Shown here one piece after another: positions 39,276 to 52,069 of a DNA stretch of 64,000 nucleotides. A model generated the notes under the pieces. The model had not been told where the DNA came from and did no database searches. It saw only the letters and a program-made list of their open reading frames with translations. The DNA is from Echiichthys vipera (Eukaryota > Chordata > Actinopteri > Perciformes > Trachinidae): the NCBI GenBank assembly GCA_963691815.1, contig OY829648.1, positions 18,627,693 through 18,691,692 of the forward strand. Reading direction: 5' to 3'. How positions within the stretch are numbered: the stretch's first letter is position 1; each line of letters starts with the position of its first letter. The translations under genes were made by a program, and so were the position numbers.

Positions 39276-42200
39276 CTCATACAGTTGCTAAAGGGTGCCT
39301 CGTGTCAGTATAGCAGACGCTGAGGGCCACCGACCAAGCTTCCCTATTTGATATATAGGGGGAGAAAAAGGGTTATCGTCTTGGATTGATGCTCAGAGAA
39401 GTTTCCAAGTTGTCAAATAAGTCACTGCATCTTGCCTTTAGCTGTGTACCATAAATATATCCACTTCTACATACAGACTGCTTTTTCACATTTGTCATAC
39501 TAGTCCCCATCAAATTTTCAAAATCTGCCCAGTCAGACTCTTACTCTGGTGAGGCCTGCTGAACCTGGAGGCCAAACTTCTGACATCACATCAGATGGCT
39601 GATGTGACCCCATGTCCCACCACTGACCTGGCAGACCTGCCTTATTACACCACTGCCATGTTAGTGCCAATTGAAAGTGGCAGCAGAGCCTGTCGTCGAA
39701 TCCTAATCATAATGTATAATTGGCGGCTTGCTCAGTGTGTGTCAGGGATATGTGTGTGTAAAACTGAAAGCATGCATGGCACGGTGCTAACATCTAAGGT
39801 AAAATATAATGAATTCGATTGACTATGAGTATGTCAGCAGGGGCATATAGTACTTGACACAGAGCTTAGTGACTGAGTGAGTGAATACATTCACCACATT
39901 TCAAACCTAAAATATTGAATCATTTCCGATGAAATTATTGAGTCCTCACACTAATTTCAGAGGGAAGCCTGCATGCTGGAGGAGCAGGTTGGGTTGCTTG
40001 AATATAATGCTAAATGTAAGCAGCAGTAGTATACTAATTAAAGAAAACAACACTCAGTGTGTGTATCTGCAGCTAATGTAGTTTAATTACAAGCTCCGTC
40101 ACTCTGTATATATTTTTTTTTACAGTTACAAACATTTATTATTGTTAGCTGCCTAGCCTTATACAATCCTCTACTGTTGGTTACTATTCCTGTGTACCAG
40201 GTGGGGGTCTTGGATATGTATGGATATGTAGCTCAGAAACCACTTGTTTCCAAAGCGGTCCAAGGTAACATTTTTTAAGCTGGGATGGGATTAAGTTTGG
40301 CGTATCATGATGCAATCCATACCCAATACCAAGATAAACAGTTGTCATATTTCAAATTCCTTTCCTCCTTCATAGCTCAAGCAGAAACAGTGTAAAAAAA
40401 CTGTATCAGGTGAATGATCTGTTCTCGGGCAAGAACCCGACAACCTGCGAGCATCAGGGCGCAAGAAAGAAACTTTACCTTGGAGTAATTCATCAGTATT
40501 TATCGCAAGTGAAAATCTTCGATAAACTATGATGTCACATCATAATTTCTGAGCTTAATATTCACAAGTTGAATACCATACCAAGTTCATTTAAATAAAC
40601 TCTCTGAAGTGGAGAAAACCCAAGGCTGACTTTGACTTTTAGGTGACCCAAAAGTCAAATAAAAAATACAATCACATGGAGCTTTTGAGCACACATGAAT
40701 ATACAAGGAAACCTTGCTGCAATACAAAACATGATCAATACAAAGCAATGTTCATAAGGGGTGAAAGTGTTATTTTTTCTTTTTTATTATCTTAGAAGCA
40801 CAAACAAATACAACAAATGGCAACAAAGAAATTACCTAAATACTATAGCCTACAACAGCCTGATTGCCATCCTTTTCACAGCATTGGATTTTCTTTTCAA
40901 AATAACACTGCTATTTATCTCCCTCTCACCTTACTGGGTGTGGATGGAGGTAAAAGGGTTATGTTTGTGAGCAGCCATACTCGCTTAGTCGCAATCAAGG
41001 GTCAGAGAGCCCTTATCTATGATATCCAGTGCATGAATCAACTTCACTGTAGTTTTGGCTTCTGTGGTAAAAAAGAGATATAATGGATAAGGAGCGTGGT
41101 GCATGGGGTTCAGGCAAAAGACGAGTAGAAGGTGAAAGGGAGTCGTGTATGTATTCTAGCTGAAATAAATCAATGTACGAAAACACTTTACTATAAATCC
41201 CCCTAGAATTTAGGCAGTATATAAACATTTTCGATCTGGATGAGTCAATAGCTGTGACTGATGTTGTTTAAAAGGTGAAGGACAAGAAATGTTGGAAAAG
41301 TGAAGGCTAATTAGCTACCTAAAGTTGTTTACTGTGGTTAAGCTGCCACACGCTTTTCCGGTCAAATCAGCCACCACTAAAGCTGGAGAAGGCAGAGCAG
41401 ATGAATAACGTTGCTTGTGAAGCAATGTCTGGAAAATTCTTTCAATGAAATGAGCCGGTTTGACTTGAGTATGAGGATGCAAAAATACAGGTAGGCTAGT
41501 TTTACTGTGATAATGTGTGGGTGGTCAGTTTCAGTGTCAGTAGGGACGGGAAAACTTCGGATTGCACAAATCCACAATCTCCTCCTCCCTGAGCTTCCGT
41601 TGTGAGATGGGATTCTTTAAAAACACAACCCAGGCTTGAGCAACTATCTGTAAATTTGGCAGTGTGGTTACAGGCTATGCTGTCATTAACATACAGTAGG
41701 TCCAGCTTTGTTGTTCCCTCCAGGTGGGCCTTCATAGGGTTGTGACATCACATGGAAAATTTAAAGTGAATGTTATTGTGATGGAAGAATAATTAGGCAC
41801 TGGCTCTGAGGTGTTTTCAATGTGAATATCCTACACATTTAAACATTTACATCTAAAAATCTCCCAGTTGCATGCAGGGTAGGAAATGAAACTTTAGGAG
41901 TTTATAAAGCATCTTACCTCAAAATAGTACGAGACAGAGAAAATATGCAGATGAGACAAAAAAAAACCTCTGCTCACCTAAAAAAAAAAGAATCAGATTA
42001 ACACGTCTGAAATTACATTGTGAATGATATGTATTTAACAAACTCATCCGTGTTATTTTAGCTATAAAACTGGCTATCTTAGTTCCTCCACAGGTCCTTG
42101 TTCTCTTGGTGACTCATTACATTTATGTGTTATGACAAGAATATAGAATATAGAGGAAGAATGGGCTGCTTTACTTTATTTCCTGGTGATGTCAGGGGCT

Positions 42201-43429
42201 GACAGAAGACATCACCTGACGGAGCAGTGAGGAAACCCACTATTACCTTTGGAAGCTTGCACAACTTTAGCAGATTGATCGCAAGTAATATTAAAACTTT
42301 CGCAGCAAGCAAAGAAAGGTGAGAGAGGAGGAGAAAAGAGGAGAGGGAGGTCGAAGAGGAAAGAGAAAAAGACAAAGAGGAAGACAGGTAGAGTGAATAA
42401 TCACAAAAAAATGTAGCTACATTAACATTTTAGACATCTTTCTGATGCTGTCATAGTGGGAATCTGTGTGTCCAACAGCAGGATAAGCCTCAGTTACTAG
42501 ATCACAAACATTGCAAGAAACAAGAAGAGCTTGGAGTGGAGCCTTGCAACATGCATGAGACTTAACAGTAACCCAGACACAATATCGCCACAATAGCTGC
42601 TGTTACCCATTTTATTACAAGTCCATGTCACAACTAAATCTTTACTGTTCTTGTAACAGAATGTGAATGGGCAGAATAAATACCCACACAGATACATAAA
42701 CCCAAAAGTCAGGACAGATCTTTGCTTTCAGTCCACATACAGGAAGTGCTTAACATATACACATCAAACTTTACAGAGGGATCGCGTGGAGAACACAATG
42801 GCAAGCAGAAAATCTCCAAAGTGAACATCTTGATTCCTTTTTGACACATGTCAGTGGATTTGCTCTGGCTCTCCCCAAGATATTTGATGCCTGCATGAAT
42901 CCTTTCATCCTGAGCTCCAAGCTAAGTAGCATTACATACATAGCACTGTATTGCAGAACAGCGGATCAGATAGGGGAGACTAGGGTGAACGTTGCCTGCC
43001 AGCTGGTGAACCTGTGTGGGTCTGGTTCGCTGAGGGGACAATATGATGCATGAGTCCAGTTTGAAAGCTTATAATAACAAGTCACTGCATATCAATATAT
43101 ACTCTTGAGAGACAAGACTCTAGTCATTCATTATTCATTAGTGATGCTTGCATGGTTTTGATTGGCCATGTCAGGGCTTTGAGAGATAACACCAGATGCA
43201 GAGGCGAATATTGAGCCTGGAACAACTCATATGTTGGTCTACTGAATACTGTAAATATTTAGCTGTAGGGTTCAGCATGGGGGGCATGATGATATTTGGT
43301 GGGGGGAGTGTGTAGGGTTCTCTTAAAATGTGCAAGAACATTCCTTGTTATTTAACTGGGTATCTATCATCTTAGTGGTGGTAGGAATATGCAGATTCTC
43401 CTTCAATATTGATCATAGAAGACAAAGTA
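39276..43429. other. No gene recognised
   Basis: About 4.1 kb of mostly AT-rich sequence. A small hairpin TCGGG/CCCGA lies near 40,427-40,442, a purine-rich patch at 42,310-42,395, and short A runs near 41,960-41,990. No coding signal is seen. Confidence 0.5.
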
Positions 43430-43990
43430 AAGTAGGACTTCATTTCCCAGAATCCTCCGTTTCCCTCTTCTCTTGTTTTTTGCTTTTTGCGGGAGATTGT
43501 GTGATAATGGAGTCTGAGAGATGCGTGCGAAGTAGAAAAAACTAAAATTAATACAGAGGTGACTGATGCTTGTAGACTTAAATACTGTTAAAGTATTGGC
43601 ACAAATATAATTTCATAGTTAACTGTCCTGTGCAACTAGCAGTTTGGGACTTTGAGTGAAGTGCGGCCAGGTTAACAGCCTTTGTTGTTTTTACTAGCTT
43701 TGAAAAAGCGTTAAGTGTGAACTGTAAAACATGAAGGTTTAAGTTAGCACTGTCGTGCGGGACAGTCTGTAAACACCAGCCGCAGCTTTTCATCAAGGAC
43801 CCGGGAAAGACGAGGACTTCGCTGGAGGACTGTGCTAGTTAGCCGCTAACGCTGCTGCCTGTGAGGAGGGGACTCGTGTTGCTAAGCGGGCGCTGCCTGT
43901 TGAAACCTCGACTGAAGCTGTTCCACCATCTACTCAGCTCATCCACTCTACCACATTGCTTTTTCTTCATTGCCGTGGATTCGTGAGTAA
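43430..43990 (+). promoter_or_regulatory. Candidate plus-strand promoter and non-coding first exon
   Basis: At 43,437-43,455 ACTTCATTTCCCAGAATCC closely resembles the ACTACANNTCCCAGNATGC motif (ZNF143/SBS) found in vertebrate core promoters. Downstream, 43,640-43,980 is more GC- and CpG-rich than its surroundings and has no long frame, as in a 5' untranslated exon. It ends at TTC|GTGAGT, a strong splice donor at 43,983. No coding exon could be recognised to the right. The same look can be produced by a transposon promoter. Confidence 0.3.
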
Positions 43991-45789
43991 CGGAGGTGTT
44001 TATCGGACACGGAGTGTGTCGGGGTAATAGAAGGATCTAAGGATTTGTTTTTCATATGTGCATCAACTTATGGGCCCCAACGGTAAAAAACCCAAGCGCT
44101 TGGTACAGTTCTGAACATTTAAAACCAAAGGCTTAACTGGTTGACCACCCACAAGGTGTAATTTCATTGACTGTTGACTGTGTTAAAATGTAATTGTGTG
44201 TCATATTTCATGTGGAAGTGCGGCCTAGTAAAGAATATTGGTTAAGCTAAAAAAGGAACTAATTACTAATTATAAGAGTTAAATAGTCAAGAACAAGGGG
44301 TAAATAACACTTTGTTTACATTTATTATTTTCTTTGAGGATTTTGTTGACTATGATTGTTTTAGAACAGTAATACAACAGAAAGAAATGGTTTATGTTGA
44401 CTATCACATGATAATTTGAGAGTAAACCAAATAAGGACAAACAATTTGAATACAACAAGAAAATTGAAGTAAATAAATATACTTTTGTAATACATTTCAT
44501 TGGGTTGTCCTGCATATTTCATTTTACTAAGGTTTGTGGATATCTAAAATATGTAACATTTGTGGAGATACCAGTATAACATACAAACTGTGAGTTAAAT
44601 TATTCCTCAGTGGAGGCACCGCACGATAATTTCTTTATTTCACTATAGTTACAAGCCTGTGATACTAACATCTAATGGTAAAAGGGAATTTAATTAATTC
44701 ACCATCAACTGCTAAGGGCTCAGGATCCTGTTTGTTAAACCTTTTATTTTAGTAACCTTATCTCATACTATACTTCCAGCGCCAGGAAGGGGTTACATAG
44801 CTTTTTGCTAAAAGACAACAGGGCAGCATGCTTTTCAAAGGTGTTTGTTTTAATGCTTCCTGTCTTAAATTTTAATATTAAAATAATTTGGTCAATGATC
44901 TCCTATGGTTCTACAAATGTTATGGCTGAAAGTGATGTTTATGATGCAAGCAGGTGAAATTCAAGAAAAAATATTTTAAATCTATTTCATATGTTTCAAT
45001 CAGAGTTTTGTCATACATAGTAAAAAGTATGCCTTCTGAGAAGACACCTACACAGTGGTTACGGCCTTGACTGTTCAGTCAGTCGTTGAGTAGTAAAGTG
45101 ACTGTCATACCTTAATAACAAAAATGTAACATGATGGGGTATCTTAATGAGACACCATTAAAAAAAAAGCAAACTTATTGTTTTCCACAAATTTATGTTT
45201 TAGAAAATAACCTCTGGTTAATGTATACTTATACATTCTTCCATCCCAGATGACTAAAGTGGTTATATCATTTTGAAACTGTCCTGTGAGTGCACTACAA
45301 ATTATTATTCAAAGCAAACCATTTTTGCAACACCTCATGTCTCAGGTTGCCATGACTTTATGTGCAGCTCCACAACTCATTGTTATCCCTGAATATGATT
45401 TCAGAGCCTAGGGGAGACACAAGGACTGCCATTGAGTTTGTTTGGGCTATCGCCACAGTCTATTTTACACCTCACTAGCTTTGGATGAACCCATGAAATT
45501 ACTGTGCCGGGCCTCGGCCTGGTAAACCTAGAAGGCCCAGTGCTCACCAGTGCTTCATTGCTGTTGAAACTCATATAAATTCATGACTTATTGTCTTCCG
45601 TCTCTGTCATGAGAAACAGGAACCTCTCTGTCGCCTTATCAACGAGATACCCTGCATATCTCAGTAACCTAACTGTAGAAGAGCCTTAGCATTTCAGAGT
45701 AAATATAAACCGAGCTTTAATGACTGTTAAATTATGTATATAGTATGTAGCTAACAAGTATACTTTCAAATCAAAAAGGGGTTGCAAGA

Positions 45790-45792
<3 letters not shown>
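43991..45792. other. No gene recognised
   Basis: AT-rich, unique-looking sequence. Confidence 0.55.

Positions 45793-45821
<29 letters not shown>
45793..45821. repeat. (TA)n microsatellite, 29 bp
   Basis: Alternating TA run read directly from the sequence. Confidence 0.95.
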
Positions 45822-45824
<3 letters not shown>

Positions 45825-46848
45825 GAAATATAAGTTGAAAAGAGTCTTTGCTACTGATGGTGCTAATTTGATGGGCATGCAAAGAGGGTGGAGGAGGTGA
45901 GATTGAGAAGTGGGAACATCACAAAGTTGATTTATCCATGCAGTGCTAATTAGCTGCTCTATTTTCTTGCCACCTGAGATGTCCTTGGGCAAGAAAAATA
46001 AACAATTACACACAAATACACAACCATCCTCTAACCTTCCAACTGGAGTTTGTTAATCCATTGGGAGGCTGAGGTGAACCTGTGGGCTGTTCTGATTTTA
46101 ACTGTTGATTGACTTCCTTGGTCCTGCCACTACTGGAATCGTATGGGGCATATCCTCGGTAGAAACATTCCAGCACTTTTAAGGATCTTAGAAACTTTAC
46201 CTCCATTTCTACTGGAGGAACCACCGACTTATTGTAGCTCCTTTAGATCACGAATTGTCAAATACAATATCTAGGGCTGCTTCAATGTATGACCAGTGTA
46301 TCCACGTCTCATTGTCTTTTGTCATGGCCTCTTGAGCCAGTAATGACCACAGTGTCATTGGCCAAACAAGCAGTGGGTGACTGCAATATTAAAATAAGGG
46401 ATGGACAATTTGCCTTTGTTGTTGGCTTCTGATGCGCATAAAAATTCTGAAGCAGAAACAAATAACCATCAAGCACTCAGTGGATACGGACGAGACACAA
46501 TTTTTAGTCTCCTTTTTGACCTCTCTCATTCATTTATTCCGTTTTGGTTTTCATCTGTAGTAAAATCATTTCACAAATCAGATTTGAGCGGGCTTTGTTT
46601 TTACACACGGGTTAATAGTCCAAGTAGAGAGCAGAAGAGGTGGAATGCATTGCAAATGCAATATCTGCTTTTATTAGCTTTTTTATTAATTTTTTAAATC
46701 TGAATTCTAATGCCAATATCTTTCTCATAGAGACTCGCCAAAATGTTGTCTGGACTTAAAACATGTAACGTCATACCAATGGGTTCTAAGACTGTGCTAT
46801 TTGAGAAGGGCTAATAAAGATCTATTTGACAGTTGGCGAGTGTGGTCT
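45822..46848. other. No gene recognised; one varied minus-strand frame at 46,006-46,224
   Basis: The 72-codon minus-strand frame (starts MVPPVEMEVKFLRSLKV) is not low-complexity. It has a balanced composition, including KVLECFYRGYAPYDSSSG, but I recognise no domain and no splice context. It may be a decayed exon, a repeat or chance. Confidence 0.3.
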
Positions 46849-47596
46849 TGTCAGGCCTGGGCAGGAATGAGGACTCAGATGTGAAGGTCAACAGTTCATG
46901 CAGGCTTTTATTCTGAAACTTCTGCTTCGACTTCAGAATGAGTGATAACTCAACCGGCTATGAAACTCTGAGCTAGACAGAACAAAACACAATAACTGAC
47001 TCACAAGAACTAAAGTTCCCTCCCACAAGGGAGGAATCAAAACTCTATGACTACCCTATGCTTCGAGGGATTATGCTATGAAAATTAGTTGTAAAGAAAA
47101 CCCACAGGAGGGAAAAAGCAAAAGGCTGAAAACCAAACTTATGCTGCACTGAGCTAGTAAAACTACAAAACAAAGTCACTCCGAAAGGAGGAAAACAAAG
47201 GGACTATGAAATTAGCTTCTCAAAAAACAAAGCTGACCAATAAATGTAATCAAGATCAAAATAATTCTTCTTCAGAGGAAATACAGAAATGCAAAACAAG
47301 AGCATGGCAATACTCAGACTCAAAGGCTTGGACAAGGCTTTGGATCGGGGCTGGCCGTATTTGACGAGACAAACGAAATACTCTGGCAACGAGACAGGGG
47401 AAGACACAGACTATATACACATGAGGAAGGGGAACACAGGTGGAAACAATCATGGATCAGGGGGGAACGTCTGACTGGTGACACAAGAGGAAGGGCAAGT
47501 GACCTGAAACGAGAGGAGAGTTACTTTTCAAAATAAAACATGAAATTCACAAGACAGAAAACCCAAAGACAGGACAGTCCTCAACGCGGTATGACA
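46849..47596 (-). mobile_element. Probable solo LTR (retrotransposon long terminal repeat)
   Basis: Read on the minus strand, the 748-bp segment starts TGTCATACCGCG and ends GGCCTGACA, giving the TG...CA ends of an LTR with TGTCA/TGACA inverted tips. It has a promoter-like TATA box (GTGTATATAG at 47,411-47,420) and, about 500 bases downstream, an AATAAA polyadenylation signal (46,907-46,912), in the correct U3-R-U5 order. Flanking bases GGTCT (left) and GATCT (right) could be a 5-bp target duplication with one change. No internal gag-pol sequence is present, so it is most simply a solo LTR left by recombination. The family is not determined. Confidence 0.6.
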
Positions 47597-47599
47597 GAT

Positions 47600-48025
47600 C
47601 TAAATAAATAGATAAAAACTTTACTGATCTAGAAGGAATTTCAATTTTCAGCTTTTCCTATATTACACTCAGGTAGTAAGCAGGGAATTTACAAAACTAT
47701 AAAATATAGAAATATAACAGACATATGATTAAATTAGTATATAGAGAAAAAATATGATAGGAATATACAGTTGTGCGGTGAGTCGAATATTGCAAACAAA
47801 AAATGTGCAAAATATATGACTATATAAATAAAGTGCAAGGTATTACAGTAGTTTTATTGTGAATGAAAGTGTACGGAAAATAAAAACTAGCCTACAGCAA
47901 AAAAAATGACTAAATGAGCTACCGCAGGAGCTACTCTTACAGTGCATTACCGGTTGGTTCCCTGCACTCCTCCCAGTGCAGTGTTGTAAAGTCTGATGGC
48001 CCTTGGGAGGAAGGATCTCTATTGA
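47600..48025 (-). mobile_element. LINE 3' end (Rex1/L2-like), minus strand
   Basis: The minus-strand frame at about 48,018-47,960 reads SFLPRAIRLYN, the C-terminal signature of many CR1/L2/Rex1-type LINE polymerases. It is followed by an AT-rich 3' untranslated region ending with GATCAGTAAAGTTTTTATC and a short TATTTATT-like tail near 47,600. This resembles the GATCAATAAAGT end of teleost LINEs. Only the last codons survive, as expected for a 5'-truncated insertion. It directly abuts the solo LTR. Confidence 0.55.
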
Positions 48026-49874
48026 GATACTATCTACATTACAGTGCTGGGTGTACTGGGTTATACTTGCAGGGGGGGCTTTGAAATGTTTCATCTGAAA
48101 ATAAATTATTTCCCACCCAAATCTCCTTCCAAGACATCAACATCTATGCATGTTTTTGTTTTTTTGTTTTAGCTCCTCCGTCATTTGAAAGAGATTCACA
48201 CTTAACTATAGCTAACCCTTGTTCTGTTGTGGTGCACCTACTGTGAAATGTTTAATTAAGGTTGATGCAAATGTCAAATTGAAGAGCATTACAAGTTTTT
48301 TCAAGATATTGCAAATTAGATAAATCTCAGTCTGACACGGAAGAACACACAATGCACTGGAGAGAAAAAGTATTGCTGGTGGAAAAACAATTTGCACTAT
48401 CACATGCACAGTGGCAGTTAATAATCTCTCTTGATAAATTACCTGAGTCAAAACAGCCTAAAATGAACAGGGAAATTAAAATCTGCAAACGCTAAACTGG
48501 GAAAAACAGACATATGGAGAGTGTATTGTTTAATTAACTAATCCCGATGTGACTGTTGAATGAAAATCCAATTATCATCAGCTTTGTGTACAAGATGAAC
48601 ACCCACAGCCACAATTTAGTCAATTGCAATATAAATCATAATGCATCCCACCCATTACACTACCTATCAATTAACCTATCCAATCATTACTTTGACGGGG
48701 GATTTGAATGCTTTTGCACTGTAGACATACTTCCAAAATGCCATTATTGTGTTTATGACCTCCAATTCATTGGTTCATAAACAGCGTTGGGGTGACCGTC
48801 AATCCTCTTGGCCTTTTGACCCCCTTCTGTAAAAATTGAATTTTCCATACACCATTCTTCATAACTTTGTTCAATGAAAAATGCACTTTGCTTTGTTTAG
48901 AAGAAAGAACAAAAGGACATGACAGAAAGATGGCCGGCAGACGACACAGCCACCCTTCTTCATTTCCTTCTAGTGGCACGTGAGTGAGGGATGAAGCATT
49001 GTCTTGATGTGAAGGGCTTGTAATTACAGCACCCTCACTTCTTGGCAGCAGCCCTCTGACAGCCTTTTAATGGATTCTGCACCTGTGCTTCGGCAAACAC
49101 CTGTCGGCCCCTGGATAGAGAGAGCACGGCTTGCCTTGTCCTTTTATATTTCTGCGATTATTTCATTACCCATGCTTGTGCTTGCTCGCCTCAAGCACCC
49201 CCTAAGCACCACCAACACCCACACTTACACGCACACAAACGTACTCTCTATCTCATCTATAGTTTGAATAAAGAATGAGTATGATATGTAAAGTGTTTGA
49301 AGATCCTGTAAGTTTTGCAAAGACAAAAAGACTGTGTAGGGGAAGAATACACACTGGATGGGAGAGACAGAGAACAACAACAGAGGGATGTAAGGGAGGA
49401 GGAAGTGTGGGTTTAAGCCACAAGTGAGCCATGACAGTAATATGAAACCATTTGTAGCCTCTGTGCTTTTTAGCTTGTTTAATCTCTCCACAGGGGCCGA
49501 ACAGCAGTATATGCAATTGTTAGTTACCAGTTACCAACATTTTTTAGCATGAATGCCCTTCATAAACTAGATGTGTGATTTATATACTGTATCAGGATTC
49601 TAGAGTTGTACACAAACTAAAGCCAATTTCAGACCAAAGGTAAGTGACGAGACAAAACTGTTTTTGGAACGTTGCAGCTATTTGAACTGACCCGTCTTAT
49701 GTGGACTCAAACCACGAGCTGAAGTCCAACTGATGTTGTTGCCTGAGATTCAGCTTGTCAAATCGGCAGCAGCTGGTTTTTAAAATGTAAGGCACCTGTT
49801 AAAGTAGTCAATTAGCAAAGTTCGCTGATCAAGTCACTTACAAACTGTGAGCTGGTTAAAATGGTAGTAATGTA
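48026..49874. other. No gene recognised
   Basis: AT-rich sequence. No exon or repeat motif is recognised. Confidence 0.5.
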
Positions 49875-51600
49875 CGGATGCGCAACATGCGTGCGAGAGA
49901 TAGTTTGGATGATAGCAATTTGGCAAACTGTTTCAATTCGTATTTCTCACGGTTTGAAAGGTCTGATTTTATGAATAATATTTCTATGCTGCGGGAATCT
50001 CTGTCCCCACAGAATGATATTGTAATATCCCAGGGAAATGTCCTCAAGAGGGTAAATATACGTATGGCTGCTGGCCCAGACTCCATCTGCAGTCGCACTC
50101 TGCGACACTGCTGACCAGCTCAGTGAAGTGTTCACACTTCTGTTCCAGATGTGTGTGGAGAGTGGCCAGATACCGACTATGTGTAAGACATCCACCATAA
50201 TTCCTGTTCCTAAATCCAAGAGAACTCAATGAATTCAGGCCAGTCGCTCTCACGTCCCATGTGATGAAGGTTCTTGAGAAAATATTAAAGGATGAAATTG
50301 TCTCCCTTATAAATGGTAAACTTGATCCACTACAATTTGCATATCAGCCTAGGAAAGGTGTAGATGATGCCAAGATTTTTATCTTAGACAGGCTATATAG
50401 GCACCTTGAAAAACCTAATTCACATGCTAGGCTTTTATTCGCTGATGTTTCCTCGGCTTTTAATAAGATGCAGCCTCATATTTTAATTGAACGTCTTGCT
50501 TCTTACTTTGATCTACCTGATCAGATTTTATTGCTGCTCTTACATTTCTTAACTGACAGAATTCAGCAAGTATTTGTGAATGGTTATATGTCTACCTCCA
50601 TCACTTCCACCACAGGGCTGTGTCCTTTCTCCTTTGTTAATTATTATGTACACTGACAGCTGCAGGTCTTCCCAAGTGGACAGCCATCTTGTTAAATTTT
50701 CTGATGACACGGCCCTACTGTCACTCCTCCAGGAGGCCCAAACAGACCATGGCTGTGCATTATCTTCATTTGTGGAATGGTGCGATGACAACTACCTGGA
50801 CTTAAACGTAGCAAAAACCAAGGAGTTAATCATTGACTTTAGGAGGAACCCTCCTGACTCTGCTGCATGCACTATTCATGGAGGAAAGGTAGAAATTGTG
50901 GAGACATACAAGTATTTAGGTACAGTGTTTGACTCCAGACTCAAGTTTGACAAAAACACAGAGTCTATTGTTAAACGGGGCCAACAACGTATCCATCTAC
51001 TGCGGAAGCTGAATTCTTTTAATGTTTCTAAGAGCATTTTATGTAACTTCTATCATTCTTTTATTGAAAGCTTGTTGACATTTTCTTTTATTTGTTGGTT
51101 TTATGGTTTATCTGTGAGGGAGAAGAACTGTCTCAGCAGTCTGTTCCAAGATCATTGGAATTCAGCTAACAGACTTAAGCTTGATCTGGGAAAAACAAGT
51201 TATCCAGAAAGCCAGAAAGGTCATTAGTCATCCTGACCACATCCTCGGTCAGGGCGGCGTTACCTTGCCCCCCCCGAAGAAGACAAACAGATTTGCAAAT
51301 TCATTTATTCCTTCAGCCATCAGGCTTTTAAATGATGCTGACAGCTAATGAACACAGGCCAGGCATTGTACACCTAAGAGCCTTAATGTGTATATTTATT
51401 CATTATTTATTTTCTATTGTTACATGCTGCTAGCTCTGGTTGCCTCTGCCAACCTGCAGTACTGACAGAGTGGATGCTGTATGTGTCTTGTTTTTGTTGT
51501 TGTTTCTTGTTTCTATGTGACTGCGGCTGCAAACTGAATTGCCCTGTAGGGATAAATAAAGTTACTTGAATTTGAATTTAAATTGAATTTGAGATAGAGA
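49875..51600 (+). mobile_element. 5'-truncated Rex1-like LINE
   Basis: A plus-strand non-LTR retrotransposon copy runs from the pre-polymerase region to the 3' tail. The coding part ends with NSFIPSAIRLLNDADS near 51,298-51,345. The 3' end reads GGGATAAATAAAGTTACTTG and then GAATTT-type repeats (about 51,550-51,598), the short-repeat tail expected for this LINE group. The endonuclease is missing, so the copy is 5' truncated near 49,875. No clear target-site duplication is seen. Confidence 0.75.
49878..51345 (+). pseudogene. Rex1-like LINE reverse transcriptase, frameshifted
   Basis: Landmarks in order: AAGPDSICSRTLRHC (50,067-50,111), QFAYQPRKGVDDA (50,333-50,371), LLFADVSSAFN (50,432-50,464), PQGCVLSPLL (50,610-50,639), the catalytic box FSDD (50,697-50,708), LNVAKTKELIIDF (50,802-50,840) and YKYLGTVFDSRLKF (50,907-50,948). 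These are the palm and fingers motifs of a non-LTR reverse transcriptase. The frame is broken near 50,112 (stop just after RTLRHC), near 50,225, near 50,600-50,612 (bases missing just before PQGC), and near 51,170. One position in the YTDDCRS motif reads YTDS. The two aspartates of the catalytic box are intact but the gene is dead. It would have copied element RNA into DNA at a nicked target. Confidence 0.75.
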
Positions 51601-52069
51601 GGGTCGAGCGAGCAATACAATGAATAAGGAAAGGAAGAGCCGTAATCGATTAAAAAAGCAGTGAATCAGGGAAATAAAACGTTCTTATATAATTTCTGGA
51701 AAAAAAAAAGATGACGCTATTTGAAAATAGTGATGCGGACACTTACTGATGATAATGATGGAATTAGTCCTATTTCACACTCAGTCTTTCACTGAAGCAG
51801 CACTGCTATAACATTAACACTGTTTAAACCAATCAGCATGGACCCATTTATCCCTACAGAAATGGCCATTCTACATTACTAAACCGGCATCTGCTTTCTT
51901 TCCGAATCAAAAAAACAACACCACAAACAACAAAACAAAAAACAAAAACTGTTTTGAGTTTTCTGTTTTATGTGCTGGGATTTTTTTCCAAATCCCGCAT
52001 TGTGATTCCCACAGGAGCGCAGGGGTTTCTTTTTTCTGCTGTGAATAACTTATCTACCCCCTATTGTGG
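51601..52069. other. No gene recognised
   Basis: AT-rich with A-runs; sits between the LINE and the DIRS1-like fragment. Confidence 0.5.
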
